Assembly: GCA_027339055.1 (NCBI GenBank)
Contig: DAHWRK010000005.1
Span: 1 to 42,756, forward strand
Direction: 5' to 3'
DNA: 42,756 bases
DNA from: Microcaldota archaeon
Lineage (GTDB): Archaea; Micrarchaeota; Micrarchaeia; Micrarchaeales; Micrarchaeaceae
The notes beneath the pieces were generated by a model. That model made no database searches. It was not told the origin of the DNA and was given only the letters and a program-made list of their open reading frames with translations. The translations under genes and the position numbers were made by a program. Position 1 is the first letter of the stretch. The number at the start of each line of letters is the position of its first letter. Positions 7,464 through 16,222 of the stretch are shown one piece after another.

Positions 7464-8123
7464 TTGGAGTCGAAGGAGATTTTCAAGGGAGTATTTTCAA
7501 TAGGCGGCAAGCTTGCAACGGAAAACATGGTCAAGGGCTCCAAGGCATACAGCGAGGAGCTGGTTACCATAGGTTTCAAGGAGTACAGGCTGTGGAATCC
7601 GTACAGGAGCAAGCTATCTGCAGCCATAATGAACGGAATGAAGGAAATGCGCATAGGGCCAGGCTCTAAGGTGCTTTACCTGGGCGCAGCCACAGGCACA
7701 ACCGCCAGCCACGTAAGCGACATAGTTGGGCCCAAGGGTTCCGTATACTGCATAGAGCTTTCGGACAGGAACATGCGCCAGCTCATAAGGGTATGCGAGA
7801 AAAGGAAGAACATGCTGCCAATACTGGGAGACGCGAGCGACACGGCGAAATACAAGGATTATGTATCCGAATGCGATGTGATATACCAGGACGTTTCTTC
7901 GCGCGACCAATCTGGCATACTGCTTGAAAATTCAAAGTTCCTCAAGAAGGGGGGATTTGCCTACTTCATAATAAAATCGCAGAGCATAGACGTCGGAAGA
8001 AAACCCTCCGAAGTCTTCGATTCGGAACTCAAAAAGGTTGCAGGGGCTTACGAGCTGCTGGAAAAGGTGGGCATAGAGCCTTACGACGAGCTGCACATGT
8101 TTGCCGTATTGCGCAAAAGATAA
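7464..8123 (+). CDS. flpA: Fibrillarin-like rRNA/tRNA 2'-O-methyltransferase
   Basis: Fibrillarin is the S-adenosylmethionine-dependent methyltransferase of box C/D RNPs, modifying ribose 2'-OH on rRNA and tRNA under guide-RNA direction with L7Ae and Nop5. The 219-aa product has the archaeal length. It shows the family's YRLWNPYRSKLSAAI entry, SAM motif I VLYLGAATGTT, YCIELS, the acidic motif DVIYQDVS, and a KSQSID strand near the C-terminus. The start is TTG at 7464, with GGTGG at 7455-7459. The usual nop5 neighbour is absent here. The leader carries a long inverted repeat (7396-7454). Confidence 0.96.
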   Translation: MESKEIFKGVFSIGGKLATENMVKGSKAYSEELVTIGFKEYRLWNPYRSKLSAAIMNGMKEMRIGPGSKVLYLGAATGTTASHVSDIVGPKGSVYCIELSDRNMRQLIRVCEKRKNMLPILGDASDTAKYKDYVSECDVIYQDVSSRDQSGILLENSKFLKKGGFAYFIIKSQSIDVGRKPSEVFDSELKKVAGAYELLEKVGIEPYDELHMFAVLRKR

Positions 8124-8170
8124 ATAACCCTTTTGACAATTAGACAGGTATGCAATTAGGGTGATGGTTT

Positions 8171-8989
8171 TTGAACGTTAAGAACGCCGCTTTGGTGGCA
8201 TCATATGCTGCATCTTCCGGCATGCTGATAAAGTGCCCCTACTGCGGCGCCAAGACCATATCCCTGTCGGACCACTGCGTCTGCTCGTGGTGCGAAGCCC
8301 TGATACACAAGAAAATTTCGGAAACGAGCAGCGGAGCGCTCTCTCAAGCGGTTGCGTCGATAGGCCAAAGCTATTCATCCAAGGATTACAACGCCGCGGT
8401 TTCGTCGTGCGACAGCGCATATGCCGCATCAAAGAGCGCATGGTTCCTATACATAAAGGGGATAATACTGCTTAGCGCTTCGAACAACGAGACTTCTCTG
8501 ATAAGCTACGATAAGCCTGGCTTCATGGAAGAGAACGCAGCACGCAGGGCCGCAGCGTCAAAGCTTTATGCCGATTCCAGGCTCTCGCTCTACAAAGCGA
8601 TAAGCGAAGCTGGCAAGGTGTCTGCAGATTCCAAGGCCCTTGACACTACGTTCCTGCAATTCATTGCCAGCTTCAAGCTCAAGGACAAGGCAGGGGCAAA
8701 GCACTACCTCAACGAGCTTTCCGAAATGGAAAACACCCTGGCTTCAAGCTACGCGAAGATGCTTCTTTTCAATTTCAACGGACTCTACGGGGAGTCGCTC
8801 ACACATGCAGAATCCCTGCTAACCAAAAAAAGCTTCTCGGTCGGTGCGCTGTACTATGCATCGCTTGCGCTTTTCAAGCTCCGCAAAATACCCGACGCAA
8901 AGGCGCTCGTTGGAGAGGCAATAAAATACATAAGCACTCCCTCCGCGTTGGCGTTGCATGACGACATAATGAGCTTCGGCAAAATATGA
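8171..8989 (+). CDS. Zinc-ribbon protein with TPR-like helical repeats
   Basis: The 272-residue product has an N-terminal zinc ribbon with Cys pairs at 22/25 and 38/41 (CPYC and CSWC), followed by about 220 residues of Ala/Ser/Leu-rich helices spaced like TPR units (for example ASKSAWFLYIKGIILL and GALYYASLALFKL). No signal peptide or membrane helix is evident. The start is TTG at 8171, with GGTGAT at about 8160-8165. It follows fibrillarin by 47 nt and may share its transcript. A scaffold or RNA-protein assembly role is only a guess. It ends one base before the convergent GluRS stop codon. Confidence 0.75.
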   Translation: MNVKNAALVASYAASSGMLIKCPYCGAKTISLSDHCVCSWCEALIHKKISETSSGALSQAVASIGQSYSSKDYNAAVSSCDSAYAASKSAWFLYIKGIILLSASNNETSLISYDKPGFMEENAARRAAASKLYADSRLSLYKAISEAGKVSADSKALDTTFLQFIASFKLKDKAGAKHYLNELSEMENTLASSYAKMLLFNFNGLYGESLTHAESLLTKKSFSVGALYYASLALFKLRKIPDAKALVGEAIKYISTPSALALHDDIMSFGKI

Positions 8990-8990
8990 A

Positions 8991-10715
8991 TCATTTCGTC
9001 ATGAATATGAGGCGCATCGGCGCTTTGCTGTCCATGGTGGCAAATCCGAATCTTTCGAGCTGGACGACTTCGCCCTCATCTATCTTTAAAGCATAAGGCT
9101 CTATTTTTCCTTTTATCTCCTTGAGGCTTTCAGGGTCGAATTCTTCTTCCGAATTTGCAGGATTTCCAGGTATCACTACTGTCGCATCAAGCGAATCATC
9201 GGGTATCCACTGTATTGTGTTTACGTAGCCCTTCTTTTCAGCTACCCGCTCGGCATAATAGGCATTGTCCTTGTTCTCAATCCTGACAATCCCTATGCCC
9301 TTAAGCCTTACTTCCTTTCCGGAATAATTCTCCGCATCCTCGCTGTTTATCATCACGTGGCTGCCTTTTATGTAATATTCCCTGCTTCCAAGCCCTTCGT
9401 TGCTTGGATGCAGCGGCATGCTTACGTTCCCTACGCTGCCCTCCTTAAAGTTAAGCTCAGCGGGTTCTGTGACGAAGAAAAGCCTCTTGGCCTTCTCGTC
9501 CACAAGCTTCTTGTTTTCGTCCAGCAGCATGGACAGTCTCATGGTGCTGTCTACCTTGCTCATGCCCTGCCTGAGTACGAACTCCTTTATTGCTTCCGGC
9601 ACTATGCCGCGCCTCCTCAAAGCCGATATCGTTACCAGTCTTGGGTCGTCGAATCCCGCGATTAAGCCATTGCCTATCCATTCTACCAGCTTTCTTTTGG
9701 AAGTCACGTTGCCATCTATGTTGAGCCTGGCCTCAAGGTGCAGCCTCGGCACTCTCAGCCCTAGCGCTTTGAGTATCATTCTGTAAAGCTCGTCCCCCAA
9801 TTCGTACTCCTTGCTCCTTATCACGTCTGTGACTCCGTTAATGGAATCGTTTATCGGAGTATTGAAGGAATAGGTCGGCCATAGGACATACTTGTCGCCC
9901 TGCCTGTAGTGCTTTTCCCTCACTATCCTGAATATGTTCGGATCCCTGAGGGTCGTATTGGCCGCACTCATGTCTCCTTTGAATCTTATTACCACGTCAT
10001 CTTTCGTGTAGCTGTTAGCCAATATGCTTTCGAATATTTCAAGGCTTTCATCCGCTGGCCTGTCCCTGTGCTTGCAAGCCCTGCCCTCAAACCTGAGCTT
10101 TTTTATCTCCTCCGCGCTGCAAGAGCACGCGTAGGCGTTCCCTTCTCTTATGAGCTTCCTGCATAGGTCGTAAGTCTTAGGCACGCTGTCGCTGGCGTAG
10201 TACTCCTTGTCGAATTTAACTCCAAGCCATTCGAGATCCTTCTTTATGGCGTCAACGTATTCCTGCTTCTCCTTTTTTGGGTTGGTATCGTCAAAATACA
10301 GGAAAAGCTTCCCCTTATATATGTCCCTGAATGCCGCTTCTAGAAACAGCGGCTTCGCATGGCCTATATGCATATATCCGTTGGGCTCTGGAGGAAACCT
10401 GGTGGCAAAATCGCCCTCTACGGCGCCTTCGAGAACCATCCTGGGCTTTGCGCTTTTCTCCTTTTTCTCCCTGTCGGCGCTTTCGAATTCAGCGGAATAC
10501 CCTTCATAGCTTTTCTCAAGCTCGTCCCTGCTCATCGAATTTACTTCGTTGACTATGGATTCTATTTCGGCCCTGAGCTGCGGTATCTCAACGCCTTCCT
10601 TCTTTGCCGCTGCTATGGTCTTGTTCAAAACTATGGACGGATCAGCCTTTCCGTAATCCATGGCGTTCTTGAGCGCGTGCTTCTTTATGAGCTCATGAAG
10701 GCCATTGCTTGCCAT
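8991..10715 (-). CDS. gltX: Glutamyl-tRNA synthetase (archaeal type)
   Basis: This class I synthetase charges tRNA-Glu. The 574-aa product has an archaeal N-terminal helical extension (about 1-95), then RFPPEPNGYMHIGHAK containing the HIGH motif, FDDTNP, and the KMSKS-equivalent VTSKRKL. The C-terminus is the beta-barrel anticodon-binding domain shared by archaeal GluRS and GlnRS rather than the bacterial helical domain. Archaea normally make Gln-tRNA by amidation, so GluRS is the preferred name, although GlnRS shares these motifs. The ATG at 10715 has AGGTGAT upstream. It lies 24 nt after a secreted-protein gene and is probably cotranscribed. Confidence 0.95.
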   Translation of the reverse strand: MASNGLHELIKKHALKNAMDYGKADPSIVLNKTIAAAKKEGVEIPQLRAEIESIVNEVNSMSRDELEKSYEGYSAEFESADREKKEKSAKPRMVLEGAVEGDFATRFPPEPNGYMHIGHAKPLFLEAAFRDIYKGKLFLYFDDTNPKKEKQEYVDAIKKDLEWLGVKFDKEYYASDSVPKTYDLCRKLIREGNAYACSCSAEEIKKLRFEGRACKHRDRPADESLEIFESILANSYTKDDVVIRFKGDMSAANTTLRDPNIFRIVREKHYRQGDKYVLWPTYSFNTPINDSINGVTDVIRSKEYELGDELYRMILKALGLRVPRLHLEARLNIDGNVTSKRKLVEWIGNGLIAGFDDPRLVTISALRRRGIVPEAIKEFVLRQGMSKVDSTMRLSMLLDENKKLVDEKAKRLFFVTEPAELNFKEGSVGNVSMPLHPSNEGLGSREYYIKGSHVMINSEDAENYSGKEVRLKGIGIVRIENKDNAYYAERVAEKKGYVNTIQWIPDDSLDATVVIPGNPANSEEEFDPESLKEIKGKIEPYALKIDEGEVVQLERFGFATMDSKAPMRLIFMTK

Positions 10716-10739
10716 TTCAAATCACCTGCGTGCCAGAGT

Positions 10740-11357
10740 TCAGCCCAGCACCGTTACCTCTGTCTGGTTGGGCAGGAATTGCCCTTTTGGGCTTATAAGC
10801 GCAAGAATATGGACGCTTACGTTGCTGCCAAGCCTCGGCATAGGGCTTATTTTGACTGCGTACTCCGAGGTCGGTGAGTTAAGCGTAAAGCCCTGCGTGC
10901 CATCATACATCCTTACAGTTTTTGGCAGCCTTATGTAGACCGTGCCGCTTACTGTGGCGTTGCTTCCGAACCTGCTGTAAAGGTTTTCTTGAAGCCCGTA
11001 GGCACTGAAGCTTCCGTTAAGCAGCACGGAGAACTGGTTGCCGCTGGGCGAATAGGTTATTATTGTCCCGTTGTTTTCCAAACCGTTCAGGTAGTTCGTT
11101 ACTGCGAGCTCGCTTGAGTTGTATGAAGAGCTTGATATGGTTATAATGGGCGAATCGGTGTAGTTTGCCACTATGGCATTAGCGGTTCCTGTCATAGGGA
11201 CTGCCCCACTATAGTTGTAAGCCACTGTTGTGGTGCTGCTGCTGTTGCTGTTGTTTCCCGACGCTGCATACGATGTTATAAACATTATCGCCACTACCAG
11301 CGAGCCCAAGAAAAGTATGGTATTCTTGGCTTCCCTCTTCCTCTTCTCTTCTCCCAT
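10740..11357 (-). CDS. Membrane-anchored Ser/Asn/Thr-rich exported protein
   Basis: A charged N-terminus (MGEEKRKREAKN) precedes one transmembrane helix of about 18 residues (TILFLGSLVVAIMFITSY). After it comes a low-complexity Asn/Ser/Thr linker and a ~140-residue beta-rich domain with many Asn-X-Ser/Thr sequons. I do not recognise the family. The ATG at 11357 (205 aa) is chosen over a GTG at 11375. A TATA-like ATTATAA lies about 45 nt upstream within a small inverted repeat (ATAATA-5 nt-TATTAT, 11402-11418). GluRS follows in the same orientation, which looks like chance operon sharing rather than functional linkage. Confidence 0.7.
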   Translation of the reverse strand: MGEEKRKREAKNTILFLGSLVVAIMFITSYAASGNNSNSSSTTTVAYNYSGAVPMTGTANAIVANYTDSPIITISSSSYNSSELAVTNYLNGLENNGTIITYSPSGNQFSVLLNGSFSAYGLQENLYSRFGSNATVSGTVYIRLPKTVRMYDGTQGFTLNSPTSEYAVKISPMPRLGSNVSVHILALISPKGQFLPNQTEVTVLG

Positions 11358-11471
11358 AAAATAGACCTTTTGCACAAGCCTTTAGGTAGACTTGCGCTGT
11401 TATAATATTAAGTATTATCCTTGAAAGCTTTTTATAGTTATTCGGCATAAATTACTCTGCTAGGTGTAAAT

Positions 11472-12209
11472 ATGGCATTCAACGATGGAGATTTCCTAGA
11501 GATAGAGTACACAGCACGCAATGATTCAGACAACAGCGTGCTTGCGACGACGGACGAGAAGACAGCAAAGGAAAACGACATATACAACAAAGACATAAAA
11601 TACGGGCCGGCCCTGGTTATCCTGGGCTCAGGTGCCGTGGTCAAGGGCTTGGAGCGCGAGCTCAAGGGCATGGAGCTAAACAAAGAGAAATCATTCGTGC
11701 TTGAGCCCGCAGACGCTTTCGGCGAGAGGAATGCGGATCTTGTAAAGGTAATGCCTCTTTCGCAGTTCAAGGCCCAGAACATCAATCCATACCCGGGCAT
11801 GAGGCTCAACATGGACAACGTGGCAGTAACCGTAGTGAGCGTTGGCTCCGGCAGGGTAGTCGTGGACGCGAATCACCCGGATGCTGGAAAGAAGATAAAA
11901 TACGAAGTAAAGGTAGTCAAAAAGGTCGATTCCGATGAGGAAAAGGTAAAGTCCCTTTCAAAGACGTATGACGTAGAGCCATCAAAGATAGACATAAAGA
12001 AGGACGAGATAGAAATATTCTATTCCGACGAAGTAAAGAAAAACGCCGATTATTTCGTCAACAGGGCCAGCCTCGTTGCATCGATATTGGCATATATGAA
12101 AAGCCTGCAGAAGGTATACATAAGGGAGGAATACGCAAGGCATTCCGAGGAGGAGCACGTCCACAGCCATGAAGAGGACAGCAAAGAAGAAGGGAAAGGC
12201 GAGCAGTAA
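11472..12209 (+). CDS. FKBP-type peptidyl-prolyl isomerase, long archaeal form
   Basis: FKBPs speed cis-trans isomerisation of X-Pro bonds and act as chaperones. The N-terminal ~150 residues match the archaeal/SlyD type: GDFLEIEYTARNDS, the active-site strand VKGLERELKGM, DAFGERN, an inserted flap domain, and the closing VDANHPDAGK. The remaining ~95 residues are an extra helical C-terminal domain, as in long archaeal FKBPs. They end in an acidic His/Glu/Lys-rich tail (HSEEEHVHSHEED) that could bind metal. The ATG at 11472 has AGGTGT upstream and a TATA-like TTTTTATAG at about 11427. It converges on spt4 with a 23-nt gap. Confidence 0.92.
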   Translation: MAFNDGDFLEIEYTARNDSDNSVLATTDEKTAKENDIYNKDIKYGPALVILGSGAVVKGLERELKGMELNKEKSFVLEPADAFGERNADLVKVMPLSQFKAQNINPYPGMRLNMDNVAVTVVSVGSGRVVVDANHPDAGKKIKYEVKVVKKVDSDEEKVKSLSKTYDVEPSKIDIKKDEIEIFYSDEVKKNADYFVNRASLVASILAYMKSLQKVYIREEYARHSEEEHVHSHEEDSKEEGKGEQ

Positions 12210-12232
12210 AAATACTGCCTGCCCTTAAAAGT

Positions 12233-12424
12233 TCAATCCTTTATGTTGAGCGCAAAGACGCTGTTGACCTTTATGTCAAGCTTCTTTGCAATCTCCGACA
12301 TGTCTGCGTTTAGCACTATCAGGTAGCCGCTCCACCTCCTTGTGAGGTTCGAGTTCCCGCAAAGCGGGCATTTGTCTCCGTGGCTTATTATAAGCCTGCA
12401 ATTGCCACATACCATTTCTTCCAT
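12233..12424 (-). CDS. spt4: Transcription elongation factor Spt4 (RpoE'')
   Basis: Spt4 pairs with Spt5 on the clamp of archaeal RNA polymerase to support processivity. The 63-residue product is the right length. It has a zinc finger of Cys 6, 9, 19 and 22 (CGNC and CPLC), then LTRRWSGYLIVLNADMSEIA, which matches the family core. It is the last gene of a tight minus-strand cluster after the PIN nuclease and Rpo7, with a 9-nt gap; the Rpo7-Spt4 pairing is widespread in archaea. Spt5 is not in the window. Confidence 0.95.
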   Translation of the reverse strand: MEEMVCGNCRLIISHGDKCPLCGNSNLTRRWSGYLIVLNADMSEIAKKLDIKVNSVFALNIKD

Positions 12425-12433
12425 TTAAATCAC

Positions 12434-13015
12434 TCAGTTCTTTGCCTTGCCTTTCTTCTGCCCTTTCTCCTTGTTCTGCATTGCCGGGCTGTACCATTCA
12501 GGCTTTCCAAGCCCGTCAGACTTCATCGTAAGCGCTATCTTAGAATCCTTTACTGAATTCTTCATGCTGACCGTTGAAATCTTGGCGTATACCACGTCGC
12601 CCTTCTTGAGGTTCCTTCCGCTCCTCTTTGAAACGAAAGCAGGTATCTTTTTGTCCAACGAAATGAATTCGTCGGTTATTTGCGAAACGTGGACAAGCCC
12701 TTCCATTGGTCCTATGCGCACGAATGCCCCGAAGTCTATGAGCTCGGATACCTCCCCAACCACTATCTCGTCCACTTTTGGCATGTATGTGAGTATGTCG
12801 AACGTAACCTCGTGGTGCGTTGCGGGATCGCCAGGGTAAATCATCCCGTCGCTTATGTCCCTGACATTGTAAACGGCTATGATGACTCCCATGTCCTTAT
12901 CTATGGTCCCTTCGTACTTGTTCCTGAGGACTTCGACCGCCACGTTTTCTATGTCGTCGTCAAAGTATTCCGGAGCCATTTTGAACGTGTCTTTTATCGA
13001 ATAATTATAGTACAT
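12434..13015 (-). CDS. rpo7: RNA polymerase subunit Rpo7 (RpoE', Rpb7 homologue)
   Basis: Rpo7 forms the RNA polymerase stalk with Rpo4 and contacts emerging RNA. The 193-aa product has the N-terminal RNP-like tip domain (YNYSIKDTFKMAPEYFDDD) and an S1/OB RNA-binding domain (GEVSELIDFGAFVRIGPMEGLVHVSQI), the canonical two-domain layout. It ends with a Lys-rich tail (QNKEKGQKKGKAKN). The ATG at 13015 lies 11 nt after the stop of the PIN-domain gene and the stop is 9 nt before spt4, so it is an operon. Confidence 0.95.
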   Translation of the reverse strand: MYYNYSIKDTFKMAPEYFDDDIENVAVEVLRNKYEGTIDKDMGVIIAVYNVRDISDGMIYPGDPATHHEVTFDILTYMPKVDEIVVGEVSELIDFGAFVRIGPMEGLVHVSQITDEFISLDKKIPAFVSKRSGRNLKKGDVVYAKISTVSMKNSVKDSKIALTMKSDGLGKPEWYSPAMQNKEKGQKKGKAKN

Positions 13016-13026
13016 TATTTCACCAT

Positions 13027-13395
13027 CTACTTGAGTATTCCATTCCTCGAAAGCTTGAAGACTGCTATATTTTTGAAGCGCAGCCTATTAAAGAGCTCCG
13101 TATCGTTCGTAATAACGCAATAAATGTCGCTTTCTCCCGCTCTTGAGAGTATCCAGCGGTCAACGTTTCCTGTATTACTATCTACTTTAACATTTTTAAG
13201 TTTTAGTATTTCAAGGCAGGACCTGGCCGTGGCAGCTCTTTTGCCCTTTCCGCTGCCTATGCCTGAGAGCTCTTTTATGACTCCCTTTGATATCAATATG
13301 CCCTTTCCTGGGTACTTCAGCTCTACGGTGTCTATTGCGCTTTTCCTTGATTCCATTGCGAACAGCATGGAGCTTGTGTCTACTATTACATACAT
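13027..13395 (-). CDS. PIN-domain protein (Fcf1/VapC-like nuclease)
   Basis: The product starts MYVIVDTSSMLFAM, the first PIN strand with its catalytic Asp. Later come ISKGVIKEL (conserved Glu), and SDIYCVITNDTEL, carrying the acidic pair that completes the Mg-binding site. Single-domain PIN proteins beside rpo7/spt4 recur in archaea and relate to Fcf1-type rRNA-processing nucleases, so an rRNA role is more likely than a toxin; no antitoxin gene is adjacent. The start is uncertain: ATG 13395 (122 aa) is favoured, ATG 13407 and TTG 13425 are in frame. Transcription probably begins near 13427 from the shared TATA element. Confidence 0.82.
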   Translation of the reverse strand: MYVIVDTSSMLFAMESRKSAIDTVELKYPGKGILISKGVIKELSGIGSGKGKRAATARSCLEILKLKNVKVDSNTGNVDRWILSRAGESDIYCVITNDTELFNRLRFKNIAVFKLSRNGILK

Positions 13396-13449
13396 ATTGG
13401 ATACCATGTATTTGTTGTCTGCCAAGCATTTTTAAACATATCCAACCCT

Positions 13450-13484
13450 ATTATATAAGCAAATACACATGTAAAATATGTGTA
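13450..13484. promoter_or_regulatory. Bidirectional TATA element plus operator-like inverted repeat
   Basis: TTATATAA (13451-13458) is itself a perfect palindrome placed between divergent genes, so it can serve the PIN-rpo7-spt4 operon leftwards and the MFS gene rightwards. Just to its right TACACAT (13464-13470) and ATGTGTA (13478-13484) form a perfect 7-bp inverted repeat with a 7-bp spacer, overlapping the expected rightward transcription start near 13480. This placement is typical of an archaeal repressor site. Confidence 0.6.
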
Positions 13485-13498
13485 AGAATGGTGTGGAA

Positions 13499-14710
13499 AT
13501 GGGAAATTGGTCTAAACTGGCTCCATACTGGTTCCTATTGTTTACAATAGGGTTCGGGTGGTTCATACTGTCTCCGTTGGTTCCCATATTGGGCAAAGTT
13601 TTTTGAGTAAACCTGACGTCAATAATACTTCTGATATCGGCATACGGATATACGATGGTCGTCCTTGGCTTGCTTGCCGGGTACATATCGGCAAAATTCA
13701 CCGTGAAAGCAGCTCTGTATTCTGCTGCCATAATATCCGTAATAGGGCTCATAGGAAGGGCAATATCCCCTAACTATGTCGCATTCCTAATAACCGGCAT
13801 AATCGCTGCAATAGCATATCCGCTTGCAATGGCGCCAGTTGGCACGGTTGCGGATTCCATATTCAAGGACAAGGCGCATACCGTGATAGGGATAAGCGTA
13901 GGTATGCTGTTCCTCGGAATGGCATTTGGCGCATTCCTCGGCCCCGGCATATTCGGAGCATTCGGATTGTCCGGTGCATTGTGGACTACTGTAGTCCTGG
14001 CCATAATAGCTGCGATATGGATAGGAATAGGAATAAAGGGATATCCTACATTCTATAAGGGCAAATCGCTTAAGGGCTCGTTCAAGCCCGGAATGATAAA
14101 GAACTGGTACGTGGGCCTCTCCATATCTGCCGTATCTGTTATGTTCGGCGGCATAGCGTCTACGGTGCTGCTGCTTCACAAGTTCAGCGTGGCAAGCGCA
14201 CTGTCGTATGGCGGACTCATGGGCGGTCTCGCATTTCTGGGTTCGGCTCTTGGCGCAATAATACTGCCTCCGCTGTTCGAGAAATACAAGCAGTTCAAGC
14301 TGGGCCTGGTATCTACGGGCGTGCTGATGTTCGCTGCGACATTGCTAATGGTGCTAGGGCTTTCGTATACGAGCGCCATAGCTGCAATAGCTGCAGGATT
14401 CTTCCTGTTCGGCTTCTTCGGAAACGCATACTGGTCCATGGCGATGACGTCGACAACAAACTACGTATCCGATCCGGCGCAGGCAGGATTTGCCACATCG
14501 ATGTACAGCGTCTTTACGAACCTCGGCGTGGCATTCGTTCCGGTAATACTGGGCGGATACTTCGGCAGCTTTTCGACGATAGCGATTGGCGTGACTGCAG
14601 TGCTTGTGCTGGAGTTCATATCGATGATTCTGTCGCCTACACTGCTGGTCCGAAAGGTTGCGGCAAGGGTAAGATCTGCGGCACGCAGAAGAAAGAGAAA
14701 AAGCAGATAA
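13499..14710 (+). CDS. MFS-family transporter interrupted by one in-frame TGA
   Basis: The frame from ATG 13499 (GGTGTGG upstream) gives MGNWSKLAPYWFLLF and a clear first transmembrane helix ending ILGKVF. It meets TGA at 13604-13606, then continues in the same frame as VNLTSIILLISAYGYTMVV into the rest of a 12-helix major facilitator protein that ends in a basic tail (RSAARRRKRKSR). Total length is about 403 codons, normal for the family. One base change (for example GGA to TGA) explains the break. Other genes here use TGA as their stop, so recoding is not general. The intact part from ATG 13655 would lack helix 1 and half of helix 2. Substrate unknown. It may be a pseudogene, a sequencing error, or read-through. 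Confidence 0.8.
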
Positions 14711-14719
14711 AATACGGCA

Positions 14720-14751
14720 GGGTGCAGCAATCGCACCCTTTCTTTTTATTT
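14720..14751 (+). terminator. Hairpin terminator after the MFS gene
   Basis: GGGTGC (14720-14725) and GCACCC (14733-14738) form a 6-bp stem with a 7-nt loop, directly followed by TTTCTTTTTATTT. It lies 9 nt after the MFS stop codon and before the convergent oxidoreductase. Confidence 0.75.
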
Positions 14752-14811
14752 CTCGCATCCAGAATCCATGCCGTAAGGCTCCCGATGCGCCTCATGTATA
14801 AGCTGTAGAGC

Positions 14812-16128
14812 TTAGAGTATGGCACCGTTCTTTTTAAGCAGCTCCTGCAGTTCCTTTACCGGGACGTCTTTGGCTTTGAGCTCCCTGTCTATTGCCATCT
14901 TGGCTGCGGATGCAGCAGCCTGCCCCATTGCCATTGCAGTGCCGGTTACTCTTGCGCTTGCTTGGGCGTAGAACTCTGCGCTAAGGCACCTGCCTATGGC
15001 AAAAAGATTGTCTATTCCTTTCACTACTATCGAGCGATAAGGGACCTCGTAAAAAGAGCCGTCGCCTCCCTTGAGGTGCGTATAAATCACTCCTTTGCTC
15101 GGGTCATGCACCTCTATGGGGTGCCCGCATCTGGCTATTGCATCTTCAAACCTGGCATTGTTCAGCACGTCGTCCATCTTAAGCACGTATTCTCCGACTG
15201 CCCTTCTTGTTTCCCTCAAGCCTATCGACGGCGCCGAATCAATAAGATAAGCGTCTTCGAATCCGCCGACATCATTGGTGAAGAACTCAATAGAAGAAAG
15301 AACCTGCTTTCTCGCTTCTTCTATCGCTTTCGCCATCTGGTTGCCGTCAGTGAAATCGTTTATGTCGACATGGGTGGCGTTGCATATGAATTCGCCCTTT
15401 TTGCTCGTATTGAACATGAATTCGGCATTTGCATGCGGCAGGTAAAGCCCATATTTTTCCTTCGCTATCTTCACGAGATCAGGAAGCACTCTGAAGCGTT
15501 CTAGCCTTCCTTTCTCGTTAACTTTAACGGATATAAGATTCTGATGTTCTATTGAGAACAGGATTATCTCCTCTTCGTTTATGTTGCCTATCCTGAAAGG
15601 CAGCGTAGCCTCCTGGTGTATTCCGGAGTTCTCCATTCCGGACATGGTTTTTGCCCCTGAATAAAATGCCATGTCTGCGTCTCCAGTAGAATCGATAAAA
15701 AACTTCCCCCTGACTTCGATATTGCTCTTTCCCGAAACGTATATTGAGGATATGCGATTGCCGTCCTTCTTAGCTCCCTTTACCAAGCTTCCGTAATAAA
15801 CGGTTATGCCCTTCTTCTTCGCAAGCATATCCAGGGTAAGCTTCATTTCGTCCGGCCTGAAAGGAACGAAGTTGCCCGCCTGCCCTTCGGTGCCGCCGTT
15901 CTTCTTAAGCTCTTCAATTACCTCGTCGGCTATCCCTCCAACTATCTTGTTTTCGCCGTCATATGTGTACATGCCGAGAACGGAAAGAACGTATCCGTTA
16001 GTCCAGTTGCCGCCGAGCATGAAATGCCTTTCTATTATTGCGGTTTTAAGGCCCATATTTGCAGCGCTCAACGCCGCGCCCATTCCCGCAGGTCCTCCCC
16101 CGCACACCACAACGTCATAATCCTCCAT
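14812..16128 (-). CDS. FAD-dependent oxidoreductase (FAD_oxidored family)
   Basis: The N-terminus is a textbook FAD-binding Rossmann motif: DVVVCGGGPAGMGAALSAA, then IIERHFMLGGNWTNG. Later motifs are FIDSTGDADMAF, which closes the FAD fold, and DNLFAIGRCLSAEFYAQASARVTGTAMAMGQAA near the C-terminus (cited in parts: the IGRC and AMGQAA segments). The 438-aa length and layout fit the PF12831 group, whose members often act on small-molecule or sulfur substrates; the substrate cannot be read from sequence. The ATG at 16128 has GGTGTAAT upstream. It is not in an obvious operon: the MFS gene converges on its 3' end and the CoA-binding gene diverges from its 5' end. Confidence 0.88.
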   Translation of the reverse strand: MEDYDVVVCGGGPAGMGAALSAANMGLKTAIIERHFMLGGNWTNGYVLSVLGMYTYDGENKIVGGIADEVIEELKKNGGTEGQAGNFVPFRPDEMKLTLDMLAKKKGITVYYGSLVKGAKKDGNRISSIYVSGKSNIEVRGKFFIDSTGDADMAFYSGAKTMSGMENSGIHQEATLPFRIGNINEEEIILFSIEHQNLISVKVNEKGRLERFRVLPDLVKIAKEKYGLYLPHANAEFMFNTSKKGEFICNATHVDINDFTDGNQMAKAIEEARKQVLSSIEFFTNDVGGFEDAYLIDSAPSIGLRETRRAVGEYVLKMDDVLNNARFEDAIARCGHPIEVHDPSKGVIYTHLKGGDGSFYEVPYRSIVVKGIDNLFAIGRCLSAEFYAQASARVTGTAMAMGQAAASAAKMAIDRELKAKDVPVKELQELLKKNGAIL

Positions 16129-16222
16129 AATTACACCGATTCATCTTTTGCATGAAAAAAGCTAAATTATAAAATAAAAAATACCTTTATTTAAATTATT
16201 ATTGATAAGTAATCGGATTGAA

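Noticed and set aside
13027-13395. PIN protein as a VapC toxin of a toxin-antitoxin pair
   Set aside because: No small antitoxin gene is adjacent, and the gene heads a core transcription operon, which fits an Fcf1-like processing nuclease better.
13604-13606. Selenocysteine or pyrrolysine-type recoding at the MFS TGA
   Set aside because: Selenocysteine in a membrane-loop position of an MFS protein is not expected, and no selenoprotein RNA hairpin is evident near the gene. Pyrrolysine uses TAG.
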